This document shows, one piece after another, positions 6,942-13,857 of a DNA stretch of 15,928 nucleotides; positions within the stretch are counted from its first letter, which is position 1, and each line of letters opens with the position of its first letter. The notes beneath the pieces are model-generated. The model saw only the letters and a list, made by a program, of their open reading frames with translations, was not told the origin of the DNA and searched no databases. The stretch lies in the NCBI GenBank assembly GCA_002451165.1, contig DKBH01000103.1, positions 1-15,928 of the forward strand. Direction: 5' to 3'. The position numbers and the translations under genes were made by a program. The stretch is from Nitrospiraceae bacterium UBA6905 (GTDB lineage: Bacteria; Nitrospirota; Thermodesulfovibrionia; Thermodesulfovibrionales; UBA6898).

Positions 6942-7187
6942 CTATTCCTCATCTTTCCTTACAGAATCTCCGGGCTGCAGTATATCCCGTGATCGTTGCT
7001 CGTCGTTCTTCACGCAGCATTCCTGCTTTTCGGCGCAGTCGATAAAAGCTCCGAGTTCGGCATGCTCGTCATCTGCACAGACATCCCTGCAAACACCTCC
7101 TGCCACTGAGCATTCCTCTCCGCCTAAAACCAGCGAAGGAAGCAGTAAAAGCAGGCAGATCGACAATATGGTTCTCAGTTTAGCCAC
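6942..7187 (-). CDS. small secreted six-cysteine protein (beta-defensin-like cysteine spacing)
   Basis: An 81-residue protein of no family I recognise. The N-terminus is a good Sec signal peptide (AKLR, then ILSICLLLLLPSLVLG), with cleavage likely near residue 22. There is no lipobox. The mature part, about 59 residues, is acidic and has six Cys at positions 26, 33, 37, 51, 57 and 58, spaced C-x6-C-x3-C-x13-C-x5-CC, with a GG before the second Cys. This is close to the beta-defensin arrangement, although beta-defensins are cationic and this is not. The tail (residues 60-81) is charged and probably disordered. GTG at 7187 is chosen because AAGGAGG ends 9 bp upstream; a longer ATG frame from 7217 contains the ribosome-binding site itself. 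It starts 4 bp after the stop of the 55-residue gene. Confidence 0.7.
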   Translation of the reverse strand: MAKLRTILSICLLLLLPSLVLGGEECSVAGGVCRDVCADDEHAELGAFIDCAEKQECCVKNDEQRSRDILQPGDSVRKDEE

Positions 7188-7191
7188 AAGC

Positions 7192-7359
7192 TCAATCCTC
7201 CTTTTTTTTCCTGACATAAGCTATACGGTCCATAGGAATGACCACCCAGCCGGATTCGGACTCAAGATGGACCTCGTACTCGTTAATCTCAACAAGCGTT
7301 CCTTGGTACACAGCCTCGACGGTGCCCACTTCTACCACGGTTCCGACTAGGTCGACCAT
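7192..7359 (-). CDS. 55-residue conserved-looking protein, translationally coupled to yihY
   Basis: A 55-residue soluble protein beginning MVDLVGTVVEVGTVEAVY and ending VRKKKED. The composition (alternating Val/Glu, YQGTLVEINEYEVHLESESGW, then VVIPMDRIAYV) suggests a small all-beta, SH3- or Lsm-like barrel that might bind nucleic acid or protein, but I cannot name a family. It looks real: an AGGAG lies 5 bp before the ATG, the ATG is 13 bp inside the end of the yihY gene, and the six-cysteine gene starts 4 bp after its stop, so it sits tightly inside an operon. The mature protein has no signal peptide or membrane segment. Confidence 0.65.
   Translation of the reverse strand: MVDLVGTVVEVGTVEAVYQGTLVEINEYEVHLESESGWVVIPMDRIAYVRKKKED
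7197..7203 (-). promoter_or_regulatory. ribosome-binding site deciding the GTG start of the six-cysteine gene
   Basis: A perfect AAGGAGG on the minus strand, 9 bp before the GTG at 7187. It lies inside the last codons of the 55-residue gene, so the ATG at 7217, which is upstream of this site, is unlikely to be the start. Confidence 0.75.
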
Positions 7360-8183
7360 CGTTCTCCTCTCCTCACCTGCGAACTCTGGAGATTATGCAC
7401 TATTTCAGCACCAATTAAAAAGATGCACGAGGAGTAAAACATCCAGAGAAGAAACATAACGAAAGCGGTTAGTGAGCCGTATATCTTTCCAAAATGTGCA
7501 ACGGAGCTCACATACCATGCAAACGCATGCTTAGCAAGCTCGAGAAGCAGAGCAGCAAAAAAAGCGCCTCTCAGCGCGTGCAATGCCGATACTCGCGTTC
7601 TCGGCACCAGCACATAGAGAAGCATGATCAGAAACATGACGAGAACGAAGGGCAGCATGAACCGCAGGAAGAACTTCGTAATTACCCCGACCTTAATCAT
7701 CGGCATTCCAGGTACGACGGTTCCGAGAAGAGAGACGAATGAAGCGACAGCAAATGTCGTGGTCAGGAGCGCGAAGATGAGTGCCACGACTGCAAGAGAT
7801 ACCATAAGAGAAAAGATCACATGCCGCTGCTTTTTTATCTTGAATATGGCGTTCAGGGACGACTCAATGGACGCAAATACCTGGTAGGATAAGAGACCAT
7901 AGATGACAAGACTCATCTTTCCCAAACCGTGGAAGGAGATGATCTTGGCAAGGTCATCGGTTATCTCCCGGGTTGCAGCGGGGAAAAAATTGGTGATCTT
8001 GGAGAGAAAAAACCTATAGAATCCCGGATACTCGCCGAGAAAATGGCCGAATACCGTTATCAGAAAGATGCAGAGTGGAACGATTGCCATCATGGTGAAA
8101 TAGGACATAGACCCTGCAAGCATGAGACCATTATCCCGATAAAAATCGATACAGCTCCTGAAGATAAGCCTCAGTATTTTCAC
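7347..8183 (-). CDS. yihY: YihY/virulence factor BrkB family inner-membrane protein
   Basis: A 278-residue integral membrane protein with about six helices, the usual size of the family. Typical segments are DNGLMLAGSMSYFTMMAIVP at the start, YQVFASIESSLNAIF in the middle and the C-terminal FGKIYGSLTAFVMFLLW followed by SCIFLIGAEI. The family was once mislabelled ribonuclease BN; its real role (possibly transport) is not settled. The start is GTG at 8183, and the last bases of der overlap it as GTGA, a 4-bp coupling overlap. Its own end overlaps the start of the 55-residue gene by 13 bp. Confidence 0.92.
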   Translation of the reverse strand: MKILRLIFRSCIDFYRDNGLMLAGSMSYFTMMAIVPLCIFLITVFGHFLGEYPGFYRFFLSKITNFFPAATREITDDLAKIISFHGLGKMSLVIYGLLSYQVFASIESSLNAIFKIKKQRHVIFSLMVSLAVVALIFALLTTTFAVASFVSLLGTVVPGMPMIKVGVITKFFLRFMLPFVLVMFLIMLLYVLVPRTRVSALHALRGAFFAALLLELAKHAFAWYVSSVAHFGKIYGSLTAFVMFLLWMFYSSCIFLIGAEIVHNLQSSQVRRGERWST

Positions 8184-9502
8184 CGTCGCTCATCCCGTTG
8201 TCTGGATCTTACATGAATACGTAACGGTGTTCCCCTGAACCCGAAGTACTCTCTCAGCTTCTTTTCCACATACCGGAGATGCGATTCCTTCACGGCATTC
8301 TTAAAATTGGCAAAAATGACAAAGGTGGGCGGCGCCTGAGCGACTTGTGTCAGGTAATACATCTTCACTTCCTTACCCCGATACAACGGGAGCGAGAGGC
8401 GTGTGATGACATCCCGGAAAAAGCGGTTCAGTTCTCCTGTCGAAATTCTTTTTGACCGCTCCCTGATCACGTCATCAATAAGCGGGAATACCTTCGTTAT
8501 CCTCTTTCGGGAAATTCCGGATATGGTGATTGCAGGTGCATACTCAGAGAACCAGATCTTACGATAGAGTTCCGGCATTATCCGCCTGAACGCATCTTCC
8601 GGTTCAGAAACAAGGTCCCACTTGTTTAGGAGGAAGATGACCCCTTTGCCATATTCCTTCACAATCCCAGAGATCTTCTGGTCCTGTTCGGTAATGCCTT
8701 CTGACATATCAAGCACGACAAGTGCGACATCGCACCGTTCAATACTCCGGATAGCCCTTACCATCGAGAAACGCTCGATCGAATATCCTATTTTCCCCTT
8801 TTTTCTCAAACCCGCTGTATCAATGAAGAGGTAGTGCTTGCCGTGATATGAACAGATACTGTCAATAGCGTCACGGGTGGTTCCCGCGACAGGGCTGACT
8901 ACCATGCGTCTTTTCCCCGTCAGTGCATTGACCAGCGTGGACTTTCCCACGTTGGGCCTGCCGACGACAGCGATCATGGGATAAGCCCTCTTCTCCTGCT
9001 GATAGTCAGGCAACAGTCTGCCCAGCCTCTCCATGAATTCTTCGTATCCGTATCCTGTTGCGGCCGAGATCGGGAATATGTCGTCAGTCCCGATAGGAAA
9101 AAAGTCGTAGAGTCTGTCCTCGCGTGTTGGGGTATCTATCTTGTTTACTGCCCAAACAACCTTCTTCCCTGATGCGCGAAGAAGCCGGGCCAGTTCCATG
9201 TCAGCAGGTGTAAGCCCTTCCTTTCCATCAAGAAGATGAATAATAATATCCCCTTCATCGATCGCAAAAAGTGCCTGCTCTTTTGCCTGAGCAAAGATAT
9301 CCTCAGGAGGATCAAGGTAAAAACCGCCCGTATCGACAAGTATGAATGCTTTGCTCTCCCACGCAGTGTCAATATAATTTCTGTCACGGGTAACTCCCGG
9401 AAAATCCTCGACAATAGCAGCATGAGTTCCGGTCATCCGGTTAAACAGTGTCGACTTGCCTACATTCGGCCTGCCGACGATCACTACCAGTGGTTTTGGC
9501 AT
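8180..9502 (-). CDS. der: ribosome biogenesis GTPase Der (EngA)
   Basis: A 440-residue protein with two GTPase domains in tandem, a layout unique to Der. Der is essential in many bacteria for assembly of the 50S ribosomal subunit. The first domain has GRPNVGKS (10-17), DTGG (57-60) and NKID (120-123); the second has GRPNVGKS (181-188), DTAG (228-231) and NKWD (293-296). A KH-like domain follows (about 350-432). All GTP-binding motifs are intact and the length is normal. It leads the minus-strand block der-yihY-55aa-six-Cys. There is no clear ribosome-binding site before the ATG; TAAAAT 9 bp upstream might be a -10 element giving a very short leader, but no matching -35 is seen. A long inverted repeat lies 51-91 bp upstream. 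Confidence 0.97.
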   Translation of the reverse strand: MPKPLVVIVGRPNVGKSTLFNRMTGTHAAIVEDFPGVTRDRNYIDTAWESKAFILVDTGGFYLDPPEDIFAQAKEQALFAIDEGDIIIHLLDGKEGLTPADMELARLLRASGKKVVWAVNKIDTPTREDRLYDFFPIGTDDIFPISAATGYGYEEFMERLGRLLPDYQQEKRAYPMIAVVGRPNVGKSTLVNALTGKRRMVVSPVAGTTRDAIDSICSYHGKHYLFIDTAGLRKKGKIGYSIERFSMVRAIRSIERCDVALVVLDMSEGITEQDQKISGIVKEYGKGVIFLLNKWDLVSEPEDAFRRIMPELYRKIWFSEYAPAITISGISRKRITKVFPLIDDVIRERSKRISTGELNRFFRDVITRLSLPLYRGKEVKMYYLTQVAQAPPTFVIFANFKNAVKESHLRYVEKKLREYFGFRGTPLRIHVRSRQRDERR

Positions 9503-9552
9503 AAGGCACTCATTTTACACTAAAAGGCTTGCAGGAGGGATTTCTTTTGTTC

Positions 9553-9593
9553 TTATTGGGCATTTCACCACAATGTGTGAAATTGCCCAATAA
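9553..9593. repeat. long near-perfect inverted repeat between der and the HD-GYP gene
   Basis: The left arm TTATTGGGCATTTCAC (9553-9568) and the right arm GTGAAATTGCCCAATAA (9577-9593) pair over 16 bp with a single extra T and an 8-bp centre. No T-run follows it on either strand, so it is not a standard terminator. It lies about 80-120 bp upstream of the predicted start of transcription from the sigma-54 promoter, where enhancer-binding proteins usually bind, and 51-91 bp upstream of der. Confidence 0.75.
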
Positions 9594-9648
9594 ACACCTA
9601 TAAAAAGGCACAGAAAGCCTTATTTTACGGCATGTTAAGATATTTATT

Positions 9649-9664
9649 AGGCACGTTTATTGCT
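9649..9664 (+). promoter_or_regulatory. sigma-54 (RpoN) promoter of the c-haem HD-GYP gene
   Basis: The sequence AGGCACG-TTTA-TTGCT matches the consensus TGGCACG-N4-TTGCW at all but the first base. The invariant GG (9650-9651) and GC (9662-9663) have 10 bp between them. Transcription would begin near 9675, only about 6 bp before the ATG at 9681, so the leader is very short. This also rules out the TTG at 9660 as the start codon. Confidence 0.72.
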
Positions 9665-9680
9665 ACAATACAAAAGACAC

Positions 9681-11657
9681 ATGATTATAAAGACTAAAAT
9701 AATTACGATCACCGCCCTCACCATTGTCATCACCGTAGGGATTACAACGGCATTTGTTCTCAAGATCCAGAGCGATAAGCTGCAAGAGTCAAAGATGGCA
9801 GATACACTCTTCTTTGCCGACATCATTGAGCGCACAATTGAAAACGCCATGAAAGAAGGCAAGACTGAAGATGTTCAGAAAATTTTAGAAAACATCGGCA
9901 AAAACCGCGAAGTGCTCCATCTGCGCATATTGTCACCGGATGGCAAGATCCTTAAGTCGGCAAATAAATCGGAAATCGGCATCAAGTCACCTGATTACCT
10001 GACTCTCCCGAGCAGTGGAGCCCCACAGATGCCATCCATCAGCAGAACCACGATCACGTACTTCAAGAATATCGCAAACCGTCAGGAATGTCACGGTTGC
10101 CACAGCAGAAATGATGTTATTAATGGGGTGATCCAGGTCAAACTTGACATATCCCGAGGGCTCTCGACCATGATGACCGTCAAGAGAACCCTTGTCGTTT
10201 CCAGCATACTCATTGTTCTCACCGTATCAGTCATCCTCAGTCTTCTTTTTACGCGCTTTGTTATTACCCCCCTTAATGGTCTTCTCGCGGCCATCCGTGA
10301 GGTCGAGGCCGGCAACTGGACCACCTCGGTCAAACATATCTCGAAAGATGAACTGGGGATAATCGGATCAGCCTTCAACAGCATGATAGATGAGATCAAC
10401 AAATTGTATAAAAGAAGCTTGGTTAAGGAACGGGAGCTGTCGAAGATCAAAATTGATCTCGAACACAAACACAAGGTTGAGGAGCTGAACGAACAACTGG
10501 AGTTCAGGTTGAAAGAACTCGAGACTGCGAACAGGGCGATTAGCACACTTTCCCGGGAGGTGAAGGGAAAAAATAAAGAACTTGAACAGGCCATAGAACG
10601 GCTCAAGAGGATGAACAACATCGGACGCCTTCTTACATCGATCATCGAAACTGAAGAGATCATGAAGATCATCACGCGAACCAGCGCAGATCTATTCAAC
10701 ATTGACACTGCACTGCTGCATGTTCAGCAGGCCGGCAAAGCCCCTCTTATTATCCAGTACCGCCGGAATCTTGGCATAGAGATGCTGAATGAAATTCCCC
10801 TCCAGTTTGAGACGCACTATGCTGACACCATCCAACAGTCAAAGCCGGCAATCTTCCTGAACGAGGATTCCCTCATGTCTCACATTGGCGTCCCTCTCAG
10901 GATGAAAGGTCAGGTCATAGGAGCATTAGTCATGGAAATCGGAACCGAAAGAGCTGCACTTCATGAGGATGACATGGAACTGCTGACGACCCTGTCAAAT
11001 CAGGCAATCGTTGCTATCGAAAATGCCTCGCTCTATGAGAGCGTCAAACGAAATTATTTTTCAACGATCCAGGCACTGATCAATGCACTTGAAGCCAGTG
11101 ATATCTATACGCGCGGTCACTCTGAAAGAGTCAAATTCCTGTCACTTGAACTCGGCCGTTTTATCGGCCTTGACTTCAAGGAACTTGAACTCCTTGAGCA
11201 TGCGGCGATCCTTCACGACATCGGCAAGATCGGGATCGAGAGCTTCATCCTGCAGAAACAAGGTAAACTTACCCCAAAGGAGTACGACCTGGTCAAGTCC
11301 CACCCGCTCATCGGCGAGGAAATCCTCAAGCCAATTGATACGCTTGAGGGGGTACGTCAGACCATTCTTCAGCATCATGAGCGATATGACGGAAAGGGTT
11401 ATCCTTACGGCCTGCGCGCCGAAGAACTGTCGTTCAAGGCGCGCATATTATCCGTTGCGGACACCTTCGATGCCATGATGTCCGTAAGACCCTACCGCAA
11501 AGCCTTATCGCTGTATGACATAAAGGAAGAATTGATCATGCATGCCGGTACGCAGTTCGACCCTTACGTTGTCGAGTCCTTCATTGAGATGCTCAATCTG
11601 AAGGGCGAGCAATTGCTGTCATCGGCCGGATATATTCATGTGCATGCCGTTTCCTGA
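9681..11657 (+). CDS. membrane sensor with periplasmic c-haem motif, HAMP, GAF and HD-GYP domains
   Basis: A 658-residue signalling protein. The first transmembrane helix (7-27) is followed by a periplasmic sensor (about 28-168) with one CxxCH motif, ECHGCH with Cys137, Cys140 and His141, expected to bind c-type haem covalently. The second helix (169-190) is followed by HAMP (about 190-245, TRFVITPLNGLL), a coiled coil (250-310), GAF (about 315-455) and HD-GYP (about 460-640). The HD-GYP domain has HDIGK (His512-Asp513) and HHERYDGKGYPYG (565-577) intact, so it should hydrolyse c-di-GMP. It probably links redox state or a gas ligand outside the membrane to c-di-GMP inside; the ligand is inference. 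The ATG at 9681 is chosen because a TTG at 9660 lies inside the promoter. It diverges from der and is monocistronic. Confidence 0.92.
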   Translation: MIIKTKIITITALTIVITVGITTAFVLKIQSDKLQESKMADTLFFADIIERTIENAMKEGKTEDVQKILENIGKNREVLHLRILSPDGKILKSANKSEIGIKSPDYLTLPSSGAPQMPSISRTTITYFKNIANRQECHGCHSRNDVINGVIQVKLDISRGLSTMMTVKRTLVVSSILIVLTVSVILSLLFTRFVITPLNGLLAAIREVEAGNWTTSVKHISKDELGIIGSAFNSMIDEINKLYKRSLVKERELSKIKIDLEHKHKVEELNEQLEFRLKELETANRAISTLSREVKGKNKELEQAIERLKRMNNIGRLLTSIIETEEIMKIITRTSADLFNIDTALLHVQQAGKAPLIIQYRRNLGIEMLNEIPLQFETHYADTIQQSKPAIFLNEDSLMSHIGVPLRMKGQVIGALVMEIGTERAALHEDDMELLTTLSNQAIVAIENASLYESVKRNYFSTIQALINALEASDIYTRGHSERVKFLSLELGRFIGLDFKELELLEHAAILHDIGKIGIESFILQKQGKLTPKEYDLVKSHPLIGEEILKPIDTLEGVRQTILQHHERYDGKGYPYGLRAEELSFKARILSVADTFDAMMSVRPYRKALSLYDIKEELIMHAGTQFDPYVVESFIEMLNLKGEQLLSSAGYIHVHAVS

Positions 11658-11687
11658 CCTCCGCCGCCGAATCGGTGCCCATACCGC

Positions 11688-12689
11688 TTACTCGTCTGCT
11701 GCGCAAATCTTCTTCAGCATCTTAACAAACCGAAGATTATGCTCATGCCGCATGATAGAGATTCTGAGCAGCGCCGGCTCTGTGCCATCGTTCCCTTCAT
11801 AGAGCTCCGCTGCAAGACCGGCCTTTCGCGCCATGCGGGCAACTGCAGCCATACAGGGATGATGCTGGAAAAGGAGCACATTGCTGTCTGAGTCGTACAG
11901 GCCGATTCCTGGGATGCCCCTGACAGACCGCTGCAGATGCCTCTTTTCGTCTTCGATGAATATGCCGGTCATTCTTCTGTAAGCCCTGTCCGTCATGGCA
12001 GCCTGCGCCGCGATGACGGCGGGGAGATGTACTTCCCCATGGACATATTCCCTCAGCTTCGCAATGACTGCATCTGAAGAAGCGGCTACTGCAAGTTCAA
12101 GTCCTGCAAGTCCATAATAGCAGGCGGTCGTCCGGAGGACTATTATATTACTTTTTCCTTTTACTTGCTCCAGAAGGCTCTTCTCCCGCGTGAATTCGAT
12201 CAGTGCTTCATCAGCTACCAGCACGCAGGAGCTTCCTGCAAGTCTTTCCAGCACTTCCAACAGTTTCTCATTGTCCATGACCTTTCCGGTAATTCTGTTC
12301 GGTCTCGCCAAGTAGACTATATCAAAAGCGCGGATCTTCTCCCCGAGCATTGAAAGATCCATCTTATATGCTAGATCTTCCCGTCCCTCCAGAAACTCGA
12401 TCCGTACTCCGGCAGAACGAGCAGCATTCTGATAAAGATTGATAGCAGGTCTAATAATAAGTATGCTCCTTGCTTTCAGTGCCTGAGGGATGGCATAGAC
12501 AAGTTCTTTCAGGGAATTGGCTAGTACGAGGTTATCATGACCAAGGCCATATCGCGAGAGCAAGAACCGCTCAAAGCGTTCCTGTACATCGCGAACGTCG
12601 CCGCCGATGTCTTTTATGGACTTCCGAATTGCGGCCTTCACCTTTCGTGAGGGACCCAAAGGAGACATACCAATTTCATAGGGTTTCAT
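11688..12689 (-). CDS. HisC/CobD-like aminotransferase-fold protein lacking the PLP lysine
   Basis: A 333-residue protein with the layout of fold-type I aminotransferases of the histidinol-phosphate aminotransferase/threonine-phosphate decarboxylase group. Family blocks are SPLGPSRKVKAAIRK (9-23), ANSLKELVYAIPQALK (57-72), ARPNRITG (128-135), VADEALIEF (158-166), RTTACYYGLAGL (186-197) and LLRISIMRHEHNLRF (307-321). In active members RTFSKAYGLAGL carries the lysine that binds PLP; here that position is Cys190. The Asn before the PTG motif is Arg132 and the Tyr of DEAY is Leu163, while Asp160 and the C-terminal Arg309 remain. It is therefore probably not a normal aminotransferase. The ribosome-binding site GGAG is 8 bp upstream. 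It follows ridA by 170 bp on the same strand. The fold call is firm and the function unknown. Confidence 0.8.
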   Translation of the reverse strand: MKPYEIGMSPLGPSRKVKAAIRKSIKDIGGDVRDVQERFERFLLSRYGLGHDNLVLANSLKELVYAIPQALKARSILIIRPAINLYQNAARSAGVRIEFLEGREDLAYKMDLSMLGEKIRAFDIVYLARPNRITGKVMDNEKLLEVLERLAGSSCVLVADEALIEFTREKSLLEQVKGKSNIIVLRTTACYYGLAGLELAVAASSDAVIAKLREYVHGEVHLPAVIAAQAAMTDRAYRRMTGIFIEDEKRHLQRSVRGIPGIGLYDSDSNVLLFQHHPCMAAVARMARKAGLAAELYEGNDGTEPALLRISIMRHEHNLRFVKMLKKICAADE

Positions 12690-12734
12690 GAACTAGACTC
12701 CCTCTGACCTTTCTTTCTACAGCCACTTCCCTCT

Positions 12735-12773
12735 CCCTGCCGCTGTGATGTTTCAGCGTCTGATGCGGCAGAG
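12735..12773 (-). other. hairpin in the leader of the HisC-like gene
   Basis: On the minus strand, CTCTGCCGC and GCGGCAGGG can form a 9-bp stem (one G-U pair) with a 21-nt loop, 46 bp upstream of the HisC-like start codon. There is no following T-run, so it is not a clean terminator for ridA, and it does not match a riboswitch that I know. Confidence 0.3.
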
Positions 12774-12859
12774 CATATCACATACCCTGATCATAAATAT
12801 TTGTCGTATTACACTTTCGGTCGGCATACGAGAAACAGTAAAGAGACTTGCGCTTTCCT

Positions 12860-13318
12860 TTAGGAAGACTCAAAAATGAATTCGATCTCCACCGGCGCAT
12901 CCAGAGGCAGGACATCCACGCCGACAGCAGCTCGCGCATGCCTGCCGGCCTCTCCGAAGACGGCAAAAAGGAGATCCGATGCCCCATTGACGACCTTTGG
13001 CTGATCCGTGAAGTTCGGTGAGGATGCCACATAGCCGGTAATCTTCACGCACCGTTTAACCGAATCCAAGCTGCCCAGAGCTGATCTGAGCACGGCAAGT
13101 CCGTTGATCGCAGCTGTCCTCGCAGCTTGCTCTGCCTGGACAAGCGTAACGCTTTCTCCCACCCTACCGCGAGAGCTGATCTCCCCGTTGACAAGGGGAA
13201 GCATACCGCTCACAAAGACCAGGTTCCCAGCCCGAACAAACGGGACATAAGAACCGAGCGGCCTTGGCAGATCCGGCAACGAAATCCCCAATTCTTGCAG
13301 TCGTGCTTCCGGCTTCAT
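12860..13318 (-). CDS. ridA: RidA family (YjgF/YER057c/UK114) protein
   Basis: A 152-residue RidA-family protein of the longer subfamily (classic RidA is about 128). RidA hydrolyses reactive enamines and imines released by PLP enzymes such as threonine dehydratase. Visible marks are VFVSGMLPLVNGE (34-46), AINGLAVLRSALGSLDSV (70-87), and GRHARAAVGVDVLPLDAPVE (125-144). Arg129 corresponds to the Arg that binds the substrate carboxylate in RidA. It starts 20 bp after leuD, with GGAGG close to the ATG, so it belongs to the leuC-leuD operon. That fits a role in protecting branched-chain amino acid metabolism from 2-aminoacrylate-type intermediates. Members of this longer subfamily do not all have proven deaminase activity. 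Confidence 0.88.
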   Translation of the reverse strand: MKPEARLQELGISLPDLPRPLGSYVPFVRAGNLVFVSGMLPLVNGEISSRGRVGESVTLVQAEQAARTAAINGLAVLRSALGSLDSVKRCVKITGYVASSPNFTDQPKVVNGASDLLFAVFGEAGRHARAAVGVDVLPLDAPVEIEFIFESS

Positions 13319-13338
13319 GGCCTCCTCAGCGTTTTCAT

Positions 13339-13857
13339 CTAGTACTTCGCATCAGCAAAATCGACCCAACCGCCTGCCTCGACAAGGGCTTTGTCGAATT
13401 TTGTGATCTGGTATGGCACCGTTTCACTGCCCCTGCCGGAGCTGATCGTGATGGTATCGTTCCTGAAATCCACGGTGATCTCCGCAGTGCCATCGTTGTG
13501 CTGAAAGAGCTTGCTGATGGCGTCCTCAGGAAGTTCTATGGCGAGCATACCGCAGTTGAACATATTCTGGCGGAAGATACGTGAAAAACTCTGAGCGATA
13601 ACCACGTTTATCTCATTCATCTCGAAGACCCACGGCGCATGCTCACGAGAGGATCCGCAACCGAAGTTCGCACGCGAGACTATAACGCGGGCCTCGCGGG
13701 TCTCGGGAGCGTCCAGATCGAAATCCTTCAGGTCCTCCAGCATGTGCGGCTTCAGAGCCTCCTTCGAGATCTCGGTGAGATATTTCGCCGGAATTATTTC
13801 ATCCGTATTGATATCTGACCTGTCGAGAAAAAGAACTTTACCTCCAAAAGATTTCAT
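13339..13857 (-). CDS. leuD: 3-isopropylmalate dehydratase small subunit
   Basis: A 172-residue swivel-domain subunit that completes the active site of 3-isopropylmalate dehydratase in leucine biosynthesis. It shows the family's LDRSDINTDEIIPAKYLTEI (11-30), where the YLT segment lies in the substrate-specificity region, and SRANFGCGSSREHAPW around residues 61-76. The length matches the short LeuD/HacB type found with short LeuC subunits. The ATG overlaps the leuC stop as ATGA, so translation is probably coupled. By sequence it could also serve homoaconitase or citramalate-pathway substrates, but next to this LeuC leucine synthesis is the likely role. Confidence 0.95.
   Translation of the reverse strand: MKSFGGKVLFLDRSDINTDEIIPAKYLTEISKEALKPHMLEDLKDFDLDAPETREARVIVSRANFGCGSSREHAPWVFEMNEINVVIAQSFSRIFRQNMFNCGMLAIELPEDAISKLFQHNDGTAEITVDFRNDTITISSGRGSETVPYQITKFDKALVEAGGWVDFADAKY

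Noticed and set aside
7188..7217. ATG start ten codons upstream of the six-cysteine protein
   Set aside because: It precedes the perfect AAGGAGG site and overlaps the 55-residue gene; the GTG at 7187 is correctly spaced and begins the signal peptide.
9660..9680. TTG start seven codons upstream of the ATG of the HD-GYP protein
   Set aside because: It lies inside the -12 element of the sigma-54 promoter, upstream of the predicted transcription start.
10091..10708. A 205-codon frame opposite the HD-GYP gene
   Set aside because: It is Ser- and Leu-rich antisense to the HAMP and coiled-coil coding region; a typical shadow of a real gene.
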